Source: Parascedosporium putredinis (Eukaryota; Ascomycota; Sordariomycetes; Microascales; Microascaceae). From it: a stretch of 64,000 nt of DNA. Below the pieces are notes generated by a model. The model was given only the letters and a program-made list of their open reading frames with translations. It ran no database searches and was not told where the DNA came from. The stretch spans positions 806,001 to 870,000 of the forward strand of contig CASHTG010000018.1 in the NCBI GenBank assembly GCA_949357655.1, given 5' to 3'. Positions 49,135 through 61,461 of the stretch are shown here, piece by piece (positions within the stretch are counted from its first letter, which is position 1; each line of letters opens with the position of its first letter). A program made the translations under genes and the position numbers.

Positions 49135-50902
49135 TTATCGGATTGACATCTGCTTGGTCATCTCGGCCTTGCCGCTGGAGCCGATGCTTGCCGACGCGGA
49201 TACGGAGCCTGCCTTCTTCTCGAAGATCTTCCAGAACTTCAGGCTCTCGTCGGCAGCCGCGGTGGCAAGCATTTGACCATCAGGGCTGAGGCAGCTGTGG
49301 AGGACACGGCTCTCATGGGCGGGAATCTCAACGTTGCGCACCAGGGTGGGGTAGCTCCAGATGCTGAGCGAGTTATCAGGGAACCCGCTGGAGCTGACAA
49401 TTTCCTGTAATGGGGGCTCCAGCGGAGGCTGGTGACCTGGGAGCCGGTGTCGATGCTATTGACACGGGCACCAGAGGTGGAGTTCCAGAAGTGGATGTGG
49501 CGATCGTACGAACCACCACCAGTGGCGAGAAGGTTCATATTCCAGGGGCACCAAGCGAGGGCCTTGACCGCAGCCTTGTGGTTGGTCTTGGTGAACTTAG
49601 GGACAGAGAGGGAGCGGGCATCCCAGATGGAGACGAGGTTGTCATTGCCGCCAGTAGCGAGCTGAGCGCCATCAGACCTCCATTCGAGGCCACAGACTTC
49701 CGAGGTGTGGGAGACAAGCTCTGCCACCTTGTGCTCGGCGATACGGACATCGTGGTTGAAAACGAGACCACTTCGAGCACCAGTTGACAGGAGATGCTTG
49801 TTCCAGCCCATCACGCCCACGCGTGTATCATGACCGAACATGCTGCGAACCTTGGCGCCCTCAGCAACATCCCAGATCTGGACCTCACCAGAGCCGAGAC
49901 CGACACCAACGTAGGCGCCGTCACCAGACCACTTGACACTGCTGATGTAGGTATCGGGGCTAGCCTCAAGAAGACAGCTGACACTGCCCTCATCGGCGGA
50001 CCAGACATAGACGTTACGCTCAAGGCCAATAGCCACCTGGTTGCCGGAACTCCAGTCAAGGAGATTGAGATAGTAGTCATCAACAAGACCAGGCGCATCG
50101 AGCACACGCTCCGGGGCTGTGGCGATGCGTCGCCTCGTCTGTGCAGAGCTGGTAGCAGGCTTCAAGGGACGATTGTACTGTTGGCGGAGATCGATAGGCT
50201 TAGATGACTCGGGAGGGGCGGGCTTGAACTGGAGGATGCGCGTATTCAGATTGACACCGCACGCGTTGGCCAGAGAATCTTGGTAGGCAACAGTATTGGG
50301 GGATGGGCGGGAGTAGGAGCTAGTATCATCATCATTGATGCTGAGTCCTTCAAGAGCGGAGATGGCATCATCAGTAGCTGAAGCAAGGACCGACGAGCCC
50401 TCGGTGGTGTTAGACTTGGAGCGCTTAGTTTCGCTAAAGTCAAGCTTGCTGGAGCCAACATTGGCGATTGCTGAGCTTGCGCCACGATTTGGGATGAAGC
50501 GGTCCGCAGCATATGTGTAAGTGGTCTTGGAAGCCTTGTGCCTCAGACTGCCCTTCTTAGACTTGGCGCTAGCGGGGTCTTGCTCAGTCCGGTTCCGGTC
50601 AAAGCGAAATCCGAGACACCGAGCTCGAGGGCTTTGCGGGGTGTGGTAACACCCCTGGCGATGTTGGATTTAGGCGAATCACGGTGCGCGGCGGATCTCG
50701 CGAAATGAGAGACAAGGTTTCCGTTGTACAGGGATTTGGAGTGCTTTTCGGGGGTGAATGGGGAGGAGTCAAGTCCGGCCGGGGCAGCCGCAGAGGACCG
50801 TTGCCTTGGCGATGGAGTAAGAGGCATGCGCCCGCCAGCGGTGCGAGTGGAAAAGAGCCCAGTGTGGGACTTGACAGGAGTTGATATAGCTGCTGTAGCC
50901 AT
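49135..50902 (-). CDS. CDC20: Cdc20-type WD40 activator of the APC/C
   Basis: Substrate-recognition activator of the anaphase-promoting complex, driving securin and cyclin destruction. It appears intronless. The start at 50902 gives MATAAISTPVKSHTG, then RMPLTPSPRQRSS. The C-box is DRFIPNR (about 50500). RILQFKPAPPE precedes the propeller, and VLDAPGLVDDYYLNLLDWS is the hallmark entry into the WD40 repeats. Repeats include YVWSADEGSV, GEVQIWDVAEG, LVSIWDARS, HIHFWNSTSG and LKFWKIFE. The protein ends MSIR, the C-terminal Ile-Arg tail that docks on APC3. Two breaks must be bridged: near 50565-50577 (C4 run, coding strand) and at 49404-49405, where one missing G restores YREIVSSSGFPDNSLSIW. The joined length is about 589 residues. 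The overall pattern fits Cdc20 better than Cdh1, but without alignment this is not certain. Confidence 0.9.
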
Positions 50903-51791
50903 TGTGAAGAGGGGATTTTAGTTTTGGATGTGATGTTTTGAGGTTGAGAGCTCCGACGTGTCGAACGGGCTCCAAGAGACTCAAGTTAATGATTCCTGGA
51001 AGTTGATTTGGTTAGTACTAGTCACTGTCGAATTTGTCTGGTTGTATCGAGGAGATGCGTTCTCAAAGAAGGACCCGGAAGCCGGTGGGGCAATCAAGCG
51101 GCTCAAATGTAGCGGCAAGATCTAATAGACTTGAAGGTTCTTTGGAATAATTGAAGGGAGACGTATATTTTCAACTAGAAAGTTGTAGGAGAGGGAGAGT
51201 GAGAGTGAGAGAGGGTTTGTGTGGAGGGAAGCGGAATGGATGGTGTTCTGATAGAGAAGGGGAGGAAGATTCAAGATGGCAGCTCTAGCATTACCAGCTC
51301 CTTTTATTTACTTTCGTGCCCCACCATGGCTAACCCAGCAACGGTTGACCCAAGGCGTGGTCAATGCTTGTGCGGGCCCGGAGGAAGCATTCAGGAGATT
51401 GCGTCCTCACGTGAATTCCCGGCTAAAACTCGGCCACCATGGATTTTGATCCATCTCGACCCACGGACCAGGGTAGAGCCAATAGGCAGGCGCGAGAATC
51501 TGCAACTCTAAACGCCACCTTCTCTCCTTGTTCCAAATCCGTGAGGCCTTGGCCCTCCCCGTCGTTCAATTTATGCCTGTTGGCTGGTCACTCACTCTCT
51601 TGTTCCGCGTACAATTGATTTCCCGTTTGAAGCTTGCATATCTCTTGTGCTCCATAACTGCCCCGACCCCCGCGTCTTCAGCCCAACTTATCAATTCGGC
51701 TCACCCTTTGCAACGAGATCTCCGTTTGATTGCGGTGGGAATATGGTTTTCTAGCGCTTCGCGGCTCGATTCGGCCTTAGCAGCGGGTACT
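50903..51791. other. Divergent promoter between CDC20 and Kelch-BTB gene
   Basis: About 890 bases shared by two divergently transcribed genes. The frame upstream of 51792 stays open but looks like leader sequence. Confidence 0.5.
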
Positions 51792-54251
51792 ATGGATAGC
51801 GACCCATCCACCCCTGGGCCCAGCATGTCCCTTTTTGGAACATCATCTCTTGCCTCTCGTAGTTCACATCCTGGTTCATCCAGCTCTGTTAGCGGGAGTG
51901 AGGTCGTCATTGCCTCGGGTGCAATTGTGACTGCCGGTGGCACGCCCAACTCAGTGACGTCCAACAGCACTTACATCATGCCAAACTCACCTTTGAAGAG
52001 GCTAGGCCTCGCCGACGGCTACAGACCGCGAGTCACCCGTACTCTAGGAAACCGCCCGGCATGCCTTGTCAATGCCTCTGTTACCCATTGCGGAAACAAC
52101 CAAATCTTTGCCTTCGGAGGATTTGACCAATATACTGACGAGGTTTACAATCACGTCCTGCGGCTAGATCTTGCCACAAACCAATGGAGCCTTGTCCCCA
52201 ACTTTGGCGATATCCCAGGGGTCCGTATGGGTACGTTGGCTATATCCCCCTTCTTGTCACTCTAATCGACGTTTCTTCCATCCCGCTTCTCGCTTGGATA
52301 TGCGCTCATCTTTGGTCTATCTAGGTCATACTGCAACTTTATATCAGGGCAACAAGCTCCTAGTCTTCGGCGGCGAGAACGAACACCGGGCATACCTTTC
52401 CGACCTCATAATCTTCGACCTCGAGTCTGCCCACTGGACCAAACCCCAGGTCTACGGCCACATTCCCAAGGGTCGCGCGCGTCATGCTGCTGTGCTTCAT
52501 GAAGACAAGCTTTTCATAATTGGCGGCATGACCGGCCGAGACAACTACGTACTCGACGACATCTGCTTTCTCGACTTGAAGACATTCACATGGTCTCGGT
52601 CATGGAGATTTGTGGCACGTTTCGACCACTCTGCATATATCTGGGGCGAACGGGTTTGGGTTTTTGGCGGGCTGAGTCAAGAGATGGATAAGGTTGGCGA
52701 ACTTTGCTGGCTTGATCTCAAGGGCAATCCAGCATTCGAGTCGTCGCCTCACATGGGTCCGCACTCGGGCAATTGCCGAGCCATTGGCTCACCACGAACG
52801 CCTTACTCGCAATCATCTGTTGTCGGTAGTTCAGGCTATGCTGCCAACTCCCGAACAGCGCAGGTCAACCCACCCTCATTCCAGCTACAGTCTTACTCGC
52901 CCATGGCACCGGGAGCCATCTCCTCTCTGAAGTTCACCTCTGGGCAGAATATTCCATCCCAAGCCCAAGGCTCCCACTTCCACGTTTACTCGTCGGGCAC
53001 CTTGCTTGACTTCCAGACGCCAGCCGCCACGACAACATCCAATCTTTGTTCCCTATCAGCTCTGGATCTCGGTGCCCTTCGTTGGCAGAAGCTTGCCGAA
53101 GGCCAGGAGGTATTCAAGATGGGATACCGATGGCACTACTGCACGATGAACGGCGAGGGCACTAAAGCGTGGCTCTTAGGCTGCACTACAGAGCCTGCTC
53201 CCAACGATCTAGGGCCTAACGGGTCTGAGGAATATCTCAGGTAAGGAACGAGTTCTTCCACCTAGTTCACGTGAAACAGAGAATAAAAGGCGCGCTAACA
53301 TGAGGGCATTTTTCTACAGCGATATCATGGAGATCGATCTTTGCCGGTACGGTTTCTTAGGAAACAGCTCCCCGGTAGATTTACGGAGTGAGGCTCGTCG
53401 ATCGGTTGCCAGAGTTGTCGATCAGCCGAGCCGTGGACTCGGCGCCGACCTTGCCAAGCTTTTCAACCAACCTTCCGAAAGCGGCAGCGGTACTGATTTT
53501 GTAATCACCGCGCTCTCTAGTGAGATCGAAGACCACGATGTATTTGCCACCAGCCTTACCCACGGTGGTGATGCCTCCGACGAAACCTGGCTCTCAGCCG
53601 ACGCCCCAACATCTGGACCGATATATGTGCATAAGCTGATCCTTCAAGCACGGTGGCCGCATTTTGCACGCTTATACAATTCTCAGATGGCCGAGTTTCA
53701 CACGAAAAAATGCATATTCCGGAACCATACAGTGTCGTCAAAGCCTTCCTTCTCTATCTCTATACCGACAACATCCACGGGACTACCGATGAGGAGAGTG
53801 GTGCTGTCACGGACCTTTCGGACGTCGCCGGCCTGCTAGTGATGTCCAATATCTATGCAATTCCACATCTACGCTTACTTTGTGTAAACAGACTCTCCAA
53901 AGAGCTCGATGTTGATCATGCTTGCATCATCTGGTACTGTGCCGGGCTTGCAAACGAAGATTGGCTGCGGAAGCGTGCAGCCTCCTTTTGTTTGACCCAT
54001 TGGGGCCGCGTGGTCCGCACGGCCGGGTTCCTGCGGCTCCCCGAGCAGCTCTTGTGGAGTTGTCCCAGGAGGTCGATATGGAGGGCAGGGTCGTAGGTGG
54101 CGAAGAGCTCGAGTTTGTCGAAGGCCTCAAGGGTGCCGGTTATGGCGATCCTAGTTCCCTGCGAGTTCGTAAGGCGAGCGTGAGCAGTCAGCAAACTCAA
54201 CTTGTTGAGTCGGAATTAGAGGATGACGATGGCATGGAGATGAGTTTATGA
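51792..54251 (+). CDS. Kelch-repeat and BTB/POZ protein (possibly Ral2-like)
   Basis: Exons 51792-52230, 52325-53240 and 53320-54251 join cleanly (RMG|HTATLYQGNKLLVFGG; EEYL|SDIMEIDLCRYG). The start MDSDPSTPGPSMSLFG precedes a Ser/Gly-rich leader. Kelch blades include NQIFAFGGFDQYTDEVYNHV, KLLVFGGENEHRAYLSDLI, LFIIGGMTGRDNYVLDDICF and RVWVFGGLSQEMDKVGEL. The C-terminal BTB fold runs YVHKLILQARWPHFARLYN to EPYSVVKAFLLYLYTDNIHG and IPHLRLLCVNRLSKEL. Two single-base losses are needed: in the A6 run at 53705-53710 and near 54045. The tail is acidic and ends at 54251; about 762 residues. The domain order recalls fission-yeast Ral2, a Ras-pathway activator, but I base that on layout alone; a Cullin-3 adaptor is the other option. 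Confidence 0.85.
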
Positions 54252-56031
54252 GAGAGGTAACCCAATTCCTCTGTTCGTTCCCCACACCTTCTCCTCGCCG
54301 CACGAATAACGCGTATGCCACTTGCGCCCACCACCCCTTGGTGGATCATTTTGGCCACTCCGTTATCTTCGAACGATTTTCACCTTTTACTATCTTTCTC
54401 CGAGTCAAGAGAGATTCGGTTCCCTGGAGTTAATGCGAAATACCCGCTTCCTTATCACCTTTCCTTTCCTTTTCCGCATGTGTACGCTTATGAGTTATGG
54501 TCGAAAAATAAAAGAGCCGTGGAGGCGAGGGCGAATGGAACGACGATGCTGGAGTTAAACAAGCCCCTAGAGGTTTTCCCGTGCTTCGTGACTTTGTTTT
54601 CTACTTTGTATCTTTTTCTTTTTGCCCTTCTATTGAATCAGTTTTCATATACATAGCATTATATAAGGATCAACCGAGCCGCTGTTCTTTTGTTATAATT
54701 TTTCGTCCCTCCAATTGTTCATCGCCTACATGTACTCACCGTGTGCTTTGATAGAGCTCGCCAAAGTCTTCCGATCGACAAAGATCGAGAGCGCTGCCAT
54801 GTTCCGGAACCTATCCAGGCCACTCAAAGCATCTTGTTGCCCCTAGCCCTCACTTCGTTGCTCCTCCTCCCAGCTTTGAGGCCCGGCGTAGCCGCAGATG
54901 GGCCCGGAGACTCACTAGCAAGCGAGCGTGGAAGGTGGCCACTGGTTACCCTCCCCTGTATTTAAATAGGGAGAGCCAGCATCTACACAAGAGAGGCCGG
55001 GCAAGCCCGATACGAACAACACGCCTCCCACATGGAATGTCTGCCACGCAGTCTTCAGTCATAACCATCATTTCCCAAGAGTTGTGGTTAATAGAGATAT
55101 TAGTTGGGTTAAGAACTGTCACCCTGCCATTCTTCATAAGACCTAACAGCCGCTGCTATTGAGTGCAATATAGTAGTAGTACATTGGAAGAGATCCAAGT
55201 TTCAGAAAAGCAAAGGAACCGCTCCTTCTCCAAAATCAAGAAACCCCAGTAAAAGGAGAGAGGAAACAGAACAGGAAAAAAATTTGAGCCACAAACGATG
55301 GGAGAGTGCGTTGGGATCCTCTATTACCGTATCCATTCTTTTTTGTTTTTCACATTCGGTTCATCCGACTAAGACCTCTCTCCGTCTTCCTTCATTTAGC
55401 TCACTTCCTCGCGAAAAGAAAAATCTACAAGATAAAGCCGACCAAAGAAAAAAATAGGTGACATCAAACCGGGGAAGGGAGGAGCTAGGATCTAAACGAG
55501 TGCCGAAATTTTGTATGCGTGGTGCGTGCATTGCGTAAGGGTGTGCGTATGTGTGGAGAGCTGTCTAAGGGAGAGGGGGCAAAAACATAAAAGTAGTAGG
55601 ACCATGTCGTTCTCGTGAAGTTGTGCCGAATCCAGTCTATGGAGGGTCTGGGTATAAAGAGGTATTAAGAGACTTGCACTAGACATTGAACTGGGAACCC
55701 AAACTTTCCACCTTCGAGGGAGTCATCATGGAGGGAATGAAAATCAAAAACTTTTAGGGGAGGGTAGGAGGCCAAAAGCAAACCAAATCAAGATAGTGAG
55801 ACGCCGTTAGATGCTCCTAAATGATGCATGGTGGCGCGATGACGCCTTTTCGGGTTGTCAATACCGCACATCCAAGCTGCCCACCGTGGTGGGGTAGCCT
55901 CAGACATGCATCTTCAATAAAAGGAGTGCAGATGATTCAACGGTATTGAATATGCGAACATTGAAATTGCCAATACGGTGCTCCAAAGAGCATACGCTTG
56001 CAAGGCCAAATTTCGAGGCATTGACGCATCA
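54252..56031. other. Intergenic between convergent genes
   Basis: The 3' flanks of the Kelch-BTB and SFP1 genes, 1.8 kb. It is A/T-richer in parts, with no coding signal. Confidence 0.5.
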
Positions 56032-58918
56032 TCATTGAGGGGCCGGCGAAGGAGACTGTAACGTGCCGGCCAACTCGGGCATTTGCTGAAGATGTGCTGC
56101 AAGCAGCTGCGAAGACAGCTCAGGATTGCAGTATAATGAGTGGTTTTTGTGCTTTGTATACCCCCATGTTAGTAAAGAGTTGACAGAGAGATGGATAGGA
56201 GGCTGGGTAAACGTACATATTTCAACCCGTTAAGATTCTTGTATCGCTTGTTGCAAACCTCGCACGAATAGGGCTTCTCTTTCTCCATACCCAGTGTACC
56301 AGGGTAAGGAATACACGTATCAGGATCAACGATAGAGAAGGTTCCGTCTTCGTTTTCGTGTAGCTGTTGGTTCGCGTGCCCGTGAGCCTTGTGATACCTA
56401 TTAACAGTGGTTAGCACGACAAACTCGGCGGGGTTGAAGCCCTTGCGTCGTAGCAAGAGGGAGGAAGAAGGTAAGTTGTAGGACGGATTAAAGAAAAAGA
56501 AAACGTACTTGAGCCCATTCTGGTTCTTGTAAGCCTTCTCACAGCCGATAACGGGGCATCTGAACGGCTTGGCTTCCTCCTGTTGCATCAAAAGTGGCCC
56601 AAACCGCTCCATGAGCTCCTTATTCGTCAAGGGTTGGTTTTGTTCCAGGACAAGTTGCGCCAGTTGCTGCTGAAGGGCTCTCTGGTGATTCGTGGCCGCG
56701 CCATTGGGGCTAAAGGTGCTTTCCAGGGTCGTTAATACAGAAGGCCGAGTCGTTGGAAGTAGTGTTGGATGATGTGGTGCCAAGATTGAAGTCGTTGCCG
56801 TTAAGGTTGATGCTACCGCCAAGCTGCATACCGAGATCCTCGCTGTCTCCTGTTGGCGACTGGTTGAAAGACGTGCTACCGCGCGAGGGCAAAGGTTGCT
56901 GGGTCGTTAGCGTAGGCGTATTGACCGAGGAAACGGTCGGGTTATGCTGAAACCCGAAGCTGGCAGCGGCCGGGGTTGTGGGCTGCGAGGTGCGGAGGCC
57001 CTGAGTAAATCCAGAGGCATTAATATTGAGCTGAGGTCGGCTAGCCTGGCCAAAGAGTTGCCTGGCCTGTTGCATGCTGCGCTGCTGGGTGTCGTCCATC
57101 TCAAGGTGACCAACGGCGTCGTCCATCTCCATATCGCCTACTGTGTCCATTTCGTCAGCCAGATGGGATTGGTTCGTGACGTTCGAAAGGCCATGTGGAG
57201 ACATCTGAAGACCGGCAGTAGAAATGGACCCGCCAATACCCAAAGGCTGACGGTTCTGTTGCGCGAGCGATCCGGCAGGGCCGAGGGTGAGTTCACCGAA
57301 GATTGACCAAAATTGTTAGGAGCGCCATAGCCTGGAACATGCCCATACTGCATGAGATTAGGCGTCTTGGAAGAGGGTGATTCGGTTCCTGAGCATGAGC
57401 CTCTTCGTAATGCTGCAGCAAGTCATGAAGGTTTGGAAGCGTCTTGCCACAGCAAGTGAAGTCCCTCATAAAATTGGCCTCAAGTTTGGGAAGGTAGGAG
57501 GAGGATTGAAAGGACGGAGACTGCTGGAAACCACCGAAAGGAGAGGTACCAGCCATCAGGATGCTACAAAAGCGAGGCGATTAGCGACGGGGCGTCATGG
57601 GGGATGCGGTGCAGTCTCAAGTGGCGCCACAAATATCACCATTTCGAGCGAGCCGAAGAAGTGGACAAGTGACAGATCCTCAGTAAGAGGCGCCCAAGGC
57701 TCGACCGAAAATGAGGCAAGCATAAGGGATGATGTTGTGAGATATGAGGGGTAGGGAGGGCAAGGCAGATTGGAGAACAGGAGAAGAGAGCCAAGGGAAA
57801 AGGTAACGAGGGGGAAAAAATAAAGGAAATGGAAAAGAGAAACGGGAAATTGAGGGTAAGCCATACTCATCTCGAACGAAGCTGCCGACAGACATGCCGC
57901 CAAAGCTCCTCCCCATCAAACTCCCAGCAAGGGACTCGCGTCGTTGACGAGCTTGATCACGATTCGGGTTGGCCATAGAGATGGGCTTTGGACCGGCGCT
58001 CACAAAGGAATCCTTGCGACCGCGGCCCGCGGCCGAGTCGAGGAATGGGCCAGTGGTCATGTTGACCATGAGGCAATGGTCGCGATTATTGTCGTTGTCG
58101 TCGTCGTTGTCGTCGTAATCGTCGGCTTCGATCGCACACGAGTCGATGCCGTAAATTCGATCGTCGAGGCGGAGGGAGTTTCGCAGCGACGAGATTGCGG
58201 GGATGCCTATGGGTTTGGAATGCGGTGGTGCGCTGCTGAGGACGCGGTTTCGGGTGTCAGGAAAATTATCGGGAGGCGTCGAGGGTTGGGGAGAGGGGAA
58301 TCTGGGGTCGCAATTGTTGCCGACTCTGGCGACTCTGGCGACTGGCGGGCGAAATCAGGTTGGAGGGGATCCCGGCGGACTGGGTGTGGGCGCCAGAGAC
58401 AGCAGATGTTGTGGAAGAAATACCGTCGTTGGGAGAAATAATGCTATTGAGAGCACGAGAATCCAAGGTCTGGGAATTATTGTTTCCAGGTGCCGTTGCA
58501 ATCGGGTGAAATGGGCTAGAAATACTGAGACCCGAAGCGGCAAGGGGGCAGTGGTAGAAGTAATGGAAGTTGTGGAAGTAGTGAAAGTGGTGGGAGGCGG
58601 AGAGGTCAAGGTGGAAGTGGAGGTGGAGGTGGAGGAGGCGGATGGTGTCGCTCCAGTCGTTCCAGTCGTTCCAGGCGAGGTTGATGACCTCCACTGGTGC
58701 AACTGGGTTTGGTCCTGATTTGGGTGACGCTTGCGCTGGCTGTCTTGCTGTTCATGTGCAAGTGCCAACGTCAGTTTCCCACCTTCGTGTTCCAGTTGCT
58801 GGTGCTGGTGCTGGTGCTGGAGCGTGCCTTCCACCTGCGGCATGTCCGTCCGGCGCTGCTGACATGGGTCTTCGGCTCGACCGCTAAAGGCCACTAGCAA
58901 CCGACGGAAACCACTCAT
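56032..58918 (-). CDS. SFP1: Sfp1-like split zinc-finger transcription factor
   Basis: Homologue of Sfp1, which in yeast controls ribosome-biogenesis genes and cell size downstream of TORC1. The C-terminal split finger is diagnostic. KPFRCPVIGCEKAYKNQNG opens finger one. HENEDGTFSIVDPDTCIPYP and TLGMEKEKPYSCEVC link to KRYKNLNGLKYHKNH. Introns 56398-56508 and 56152-56216 interrupt both fingers. The middle exon (56509-57563) starts ILMAGTSPFGGFQQSPS and holds the upstream CCGKTLPNLHDLLQHYEEAH finger. The N-terminal exon (57867 to about 58849 or 58918) is Gln/His-rich, then Ser/Thr-rich, and contains NNSQTLDSRALN and MVNMTTGPFLDSAAGRGRKD. Six breaks are needed, near 58544-58548 (C5), 58262-58265 (T4), 58233, 57381, 57270 and 56712-56714. 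The start is uncertain: ATG at 58918 or 58849. About 780-800 residues. Confidence 0.9.
58555..58640. repeat. GGAGGTGGA-type purine repeat within SFP1
   Basis: Imperfect GGAAGTGGAGGTGGAGG units on the plus strand. They encode a Ser/Thr/Pro-rich stretch of SFP1 on the minus strand. Confidence 0.7.
58794..58822. repeat. (GGTGCT)n repeat coding Gln-His in SFP1
   Basis: Four to five hexamer units that read as alternating Gln-His near the SFP1 N-terminus. Confidence 0.8.
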
Positions 58919-61461
58919 GGTTGTGGGTACCGGTACCCTTGCACTATGATTAAATGACGGACCAGATGGCGAAGCAAAGGGTCTGCGCTAGGAGCGTTGG
59001 AAGCCTTTCTCCGGCGGGAATTCAACTTTGGCGCCGGCCCAGCCAGTGTAAGTGTGTTAGTGTGGGTACCAAGGTCTGTGTGAGCCCGAGTATGGAGAGA
59101 TGGGTACCGATCCCTAGCTTAGTACTCGGTACGTTGGCGGTGATGGTCGCCTTGGCTTTTGAGGGCCAAGTGTACTGGTACTCCGGTGCTAACTCGGAAG
59201 ATGGGCTCCCTTTTGCCTCGGGGGAGATCCTGAATTGCACAAGAAATAATGTGAGCGATGCGTTACCGTCAAGCGATTAATAATACTGCCGGGCCAGGAA
59301 TTAAACAGGAATAAAAGGTGACAAGGGAGTGTGGCGGTGATGGCTTCTGCTGCTAGCCCGAATCGAGACCTTTTCCCTTGGATGTCGGTCCAGTGAGGCG
59401 TCGGTCGGGAATGTCACGGAGCTGGGCAGGCGCGCTGTGGCGGGACCTGTCGTGGGTGTCGTAACCGGCCTCAGAAAGCTGCTGGCTGGGTCGCTTGGTC
59501 GCTCCTCGCTGGCGCCCGTGTCAAAAGCGCGGAGTCTATGCTGAATTTGGGATGCTAGCCTGGTCTTTTGCGAATCGCCGGCCAAGAGAGACGATTTTGC
59601 CCACGAGGAAAACCCACAACTGCTCCAGGTGCTGGGTAAGCTAGCTGGTGGGCCTTTGTCGATTTCCACTAGTGATCCAGTCGACACTGCCGACCGTTGC
59701 TCACCAATGCCGTTCAAGGGGGAGAGAAGGGCTTGGGAGGGGCGAGCTTCTTGTTCCTTTCAAGGTTGCCCCTAGTCGAGCTCTCCGAACCAGATCTTGG
59801 GCTTGCGCGTACGCGGCAGCAGAACCAGGACCGGGATAGGTTCAAAAAAGGAACGAGGGGAAAAGAAGGAAAGAAAAACGTGTCGCGTTTCGAAAAGAGA
59901 TGGCTTTCGCGTTCACCTGGTCTCGGCTTTTTGAGAGGCGTCTAGCATCCAAACGGAAGGGGGCGTGTTAGTTGGGCCTCTCTAGATTGCGCAACGCCAG
60001 GAGCTGTCACCCGGTGATGAGATGGGTGGAAACGTGAGAGGGGCCTCGGTGGCGGTTTCGACCAAAAAGTATGATGCTCTGCTTAGTGCGCTGGTTTTGT
60101 ATTCAAGGGTGCGACTCTAAGAATTGAGTGACAATACGCCCAGGACTCTCTTGAGGAGCTCCGCCTAGAATCTCAGACTGAAGTCAAGGAAGGGTGGAGG
60201 AGGTTCGACTGGCGGGGCTCTTCACACAAAGACTTGAGGGCGCATGAAGAGCAGAGATACAATGATGGAAACGCTTCTTTCTATAACAATTACGGGTCGG
60301 AAACCAGTGGTTTTGTTTTTTTCATGGGGCTGGGAAAGGGGCAAGAGCACTAAACAGTTGATAAAGTTCCCCAGCAATCGGAAACGCGATCCCTCACGGG
60401 GGCATCAGTGTCTTATACGACGAGACGTCTAGTTGCCCATAACTCGATGGACAGCCGGGAACACCTCCGCACAAGCGTGAGAGATGGACTTGGCGGGGTC
60501 CAGCAGCAATTGCCTGATGACCATCCTTGCTGGCACCCTTCCCCAGCGCTGTTCGGGGAGGCTAGACAGAAGAGTACAAGTTCTGAATCGTTTGGAAAAG
60601 ACATGGAGAACATCGAGTCAGGGTACCTGTGTGCACACACCACCTCCAGTCTATCGAAATCTTGGGCGCGCTGTTTCATCATAGGTAGCGACAGCGCTTA
60701 ACCTAGCTCTCAACCGAGCCATCCGCCCGCCACGCGCAACCATTCATGGTCCCGCAGATCGTGAAGAATGGGGGTCACAGGAGGGATGGACGAGTCTCGA
60801 CGGAAAGGAGCGGTAGAGGGTAGTATTACGAGTGGTCGGAGAGTATGTAGTAAAAGCGAGGACTGGAGCGTCCTCGAAGGCAACATTGAACATTGAAAGG
60901 ACCAAAACCAAAAGTTTTGCTTGGGGTCTGGGGTTTGCTTGATCCAAATTGATCCACATCTTCGTTGACGAACACAGTCTCAGTTTTGGAGATGAGGACA
61001 CATCAAGGTGTATAATGAATTGGGATGTGGCAGCTTCCGACACCCATTTCTCCATCGTCGCAATCCCACTTCATCGTCGTATCCATTCTTTGAGCCGCCG
61101 AGATACGCGAGTTTGGTGTGAGCCATCCAACCTACCATGGAAGCGACCGATTGGCACCAGCTCTGACAGACACTTGACGTATGGATGTATTCCAGTTCCA
61201 TGTCTTCTCTCCAGGCACTTGTCGGGCCCCCAAGGATTTATACACGAGGTATTGGAAGAATTGATGCACCAAGGAAACGCGGTGGCGCGCTGGGAAGAGC
61301 GAAGTCCCGGAGAACGAGCCAGGCCATCAATTGATGACTGCCCTCAGCCGGTTCAGAAGGCGGGCGGGCCACACGTTCTGGAATCATTTCGGCGGGCTAT
61401 AACGAACATCAATTACTTTTAGTAGGCAACCGCAGACGATCCCTTAAATTCTGTTCGGAAG

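Noticed and set aside
58697..58897. Hydrophobic Leu/Val-rich plus-strand frame that looks like membrane segments
   Set aside because: It is the antisense of the Gln-His repeat of SFP1; the GGTGCT repeat explains the Leu-Val run.
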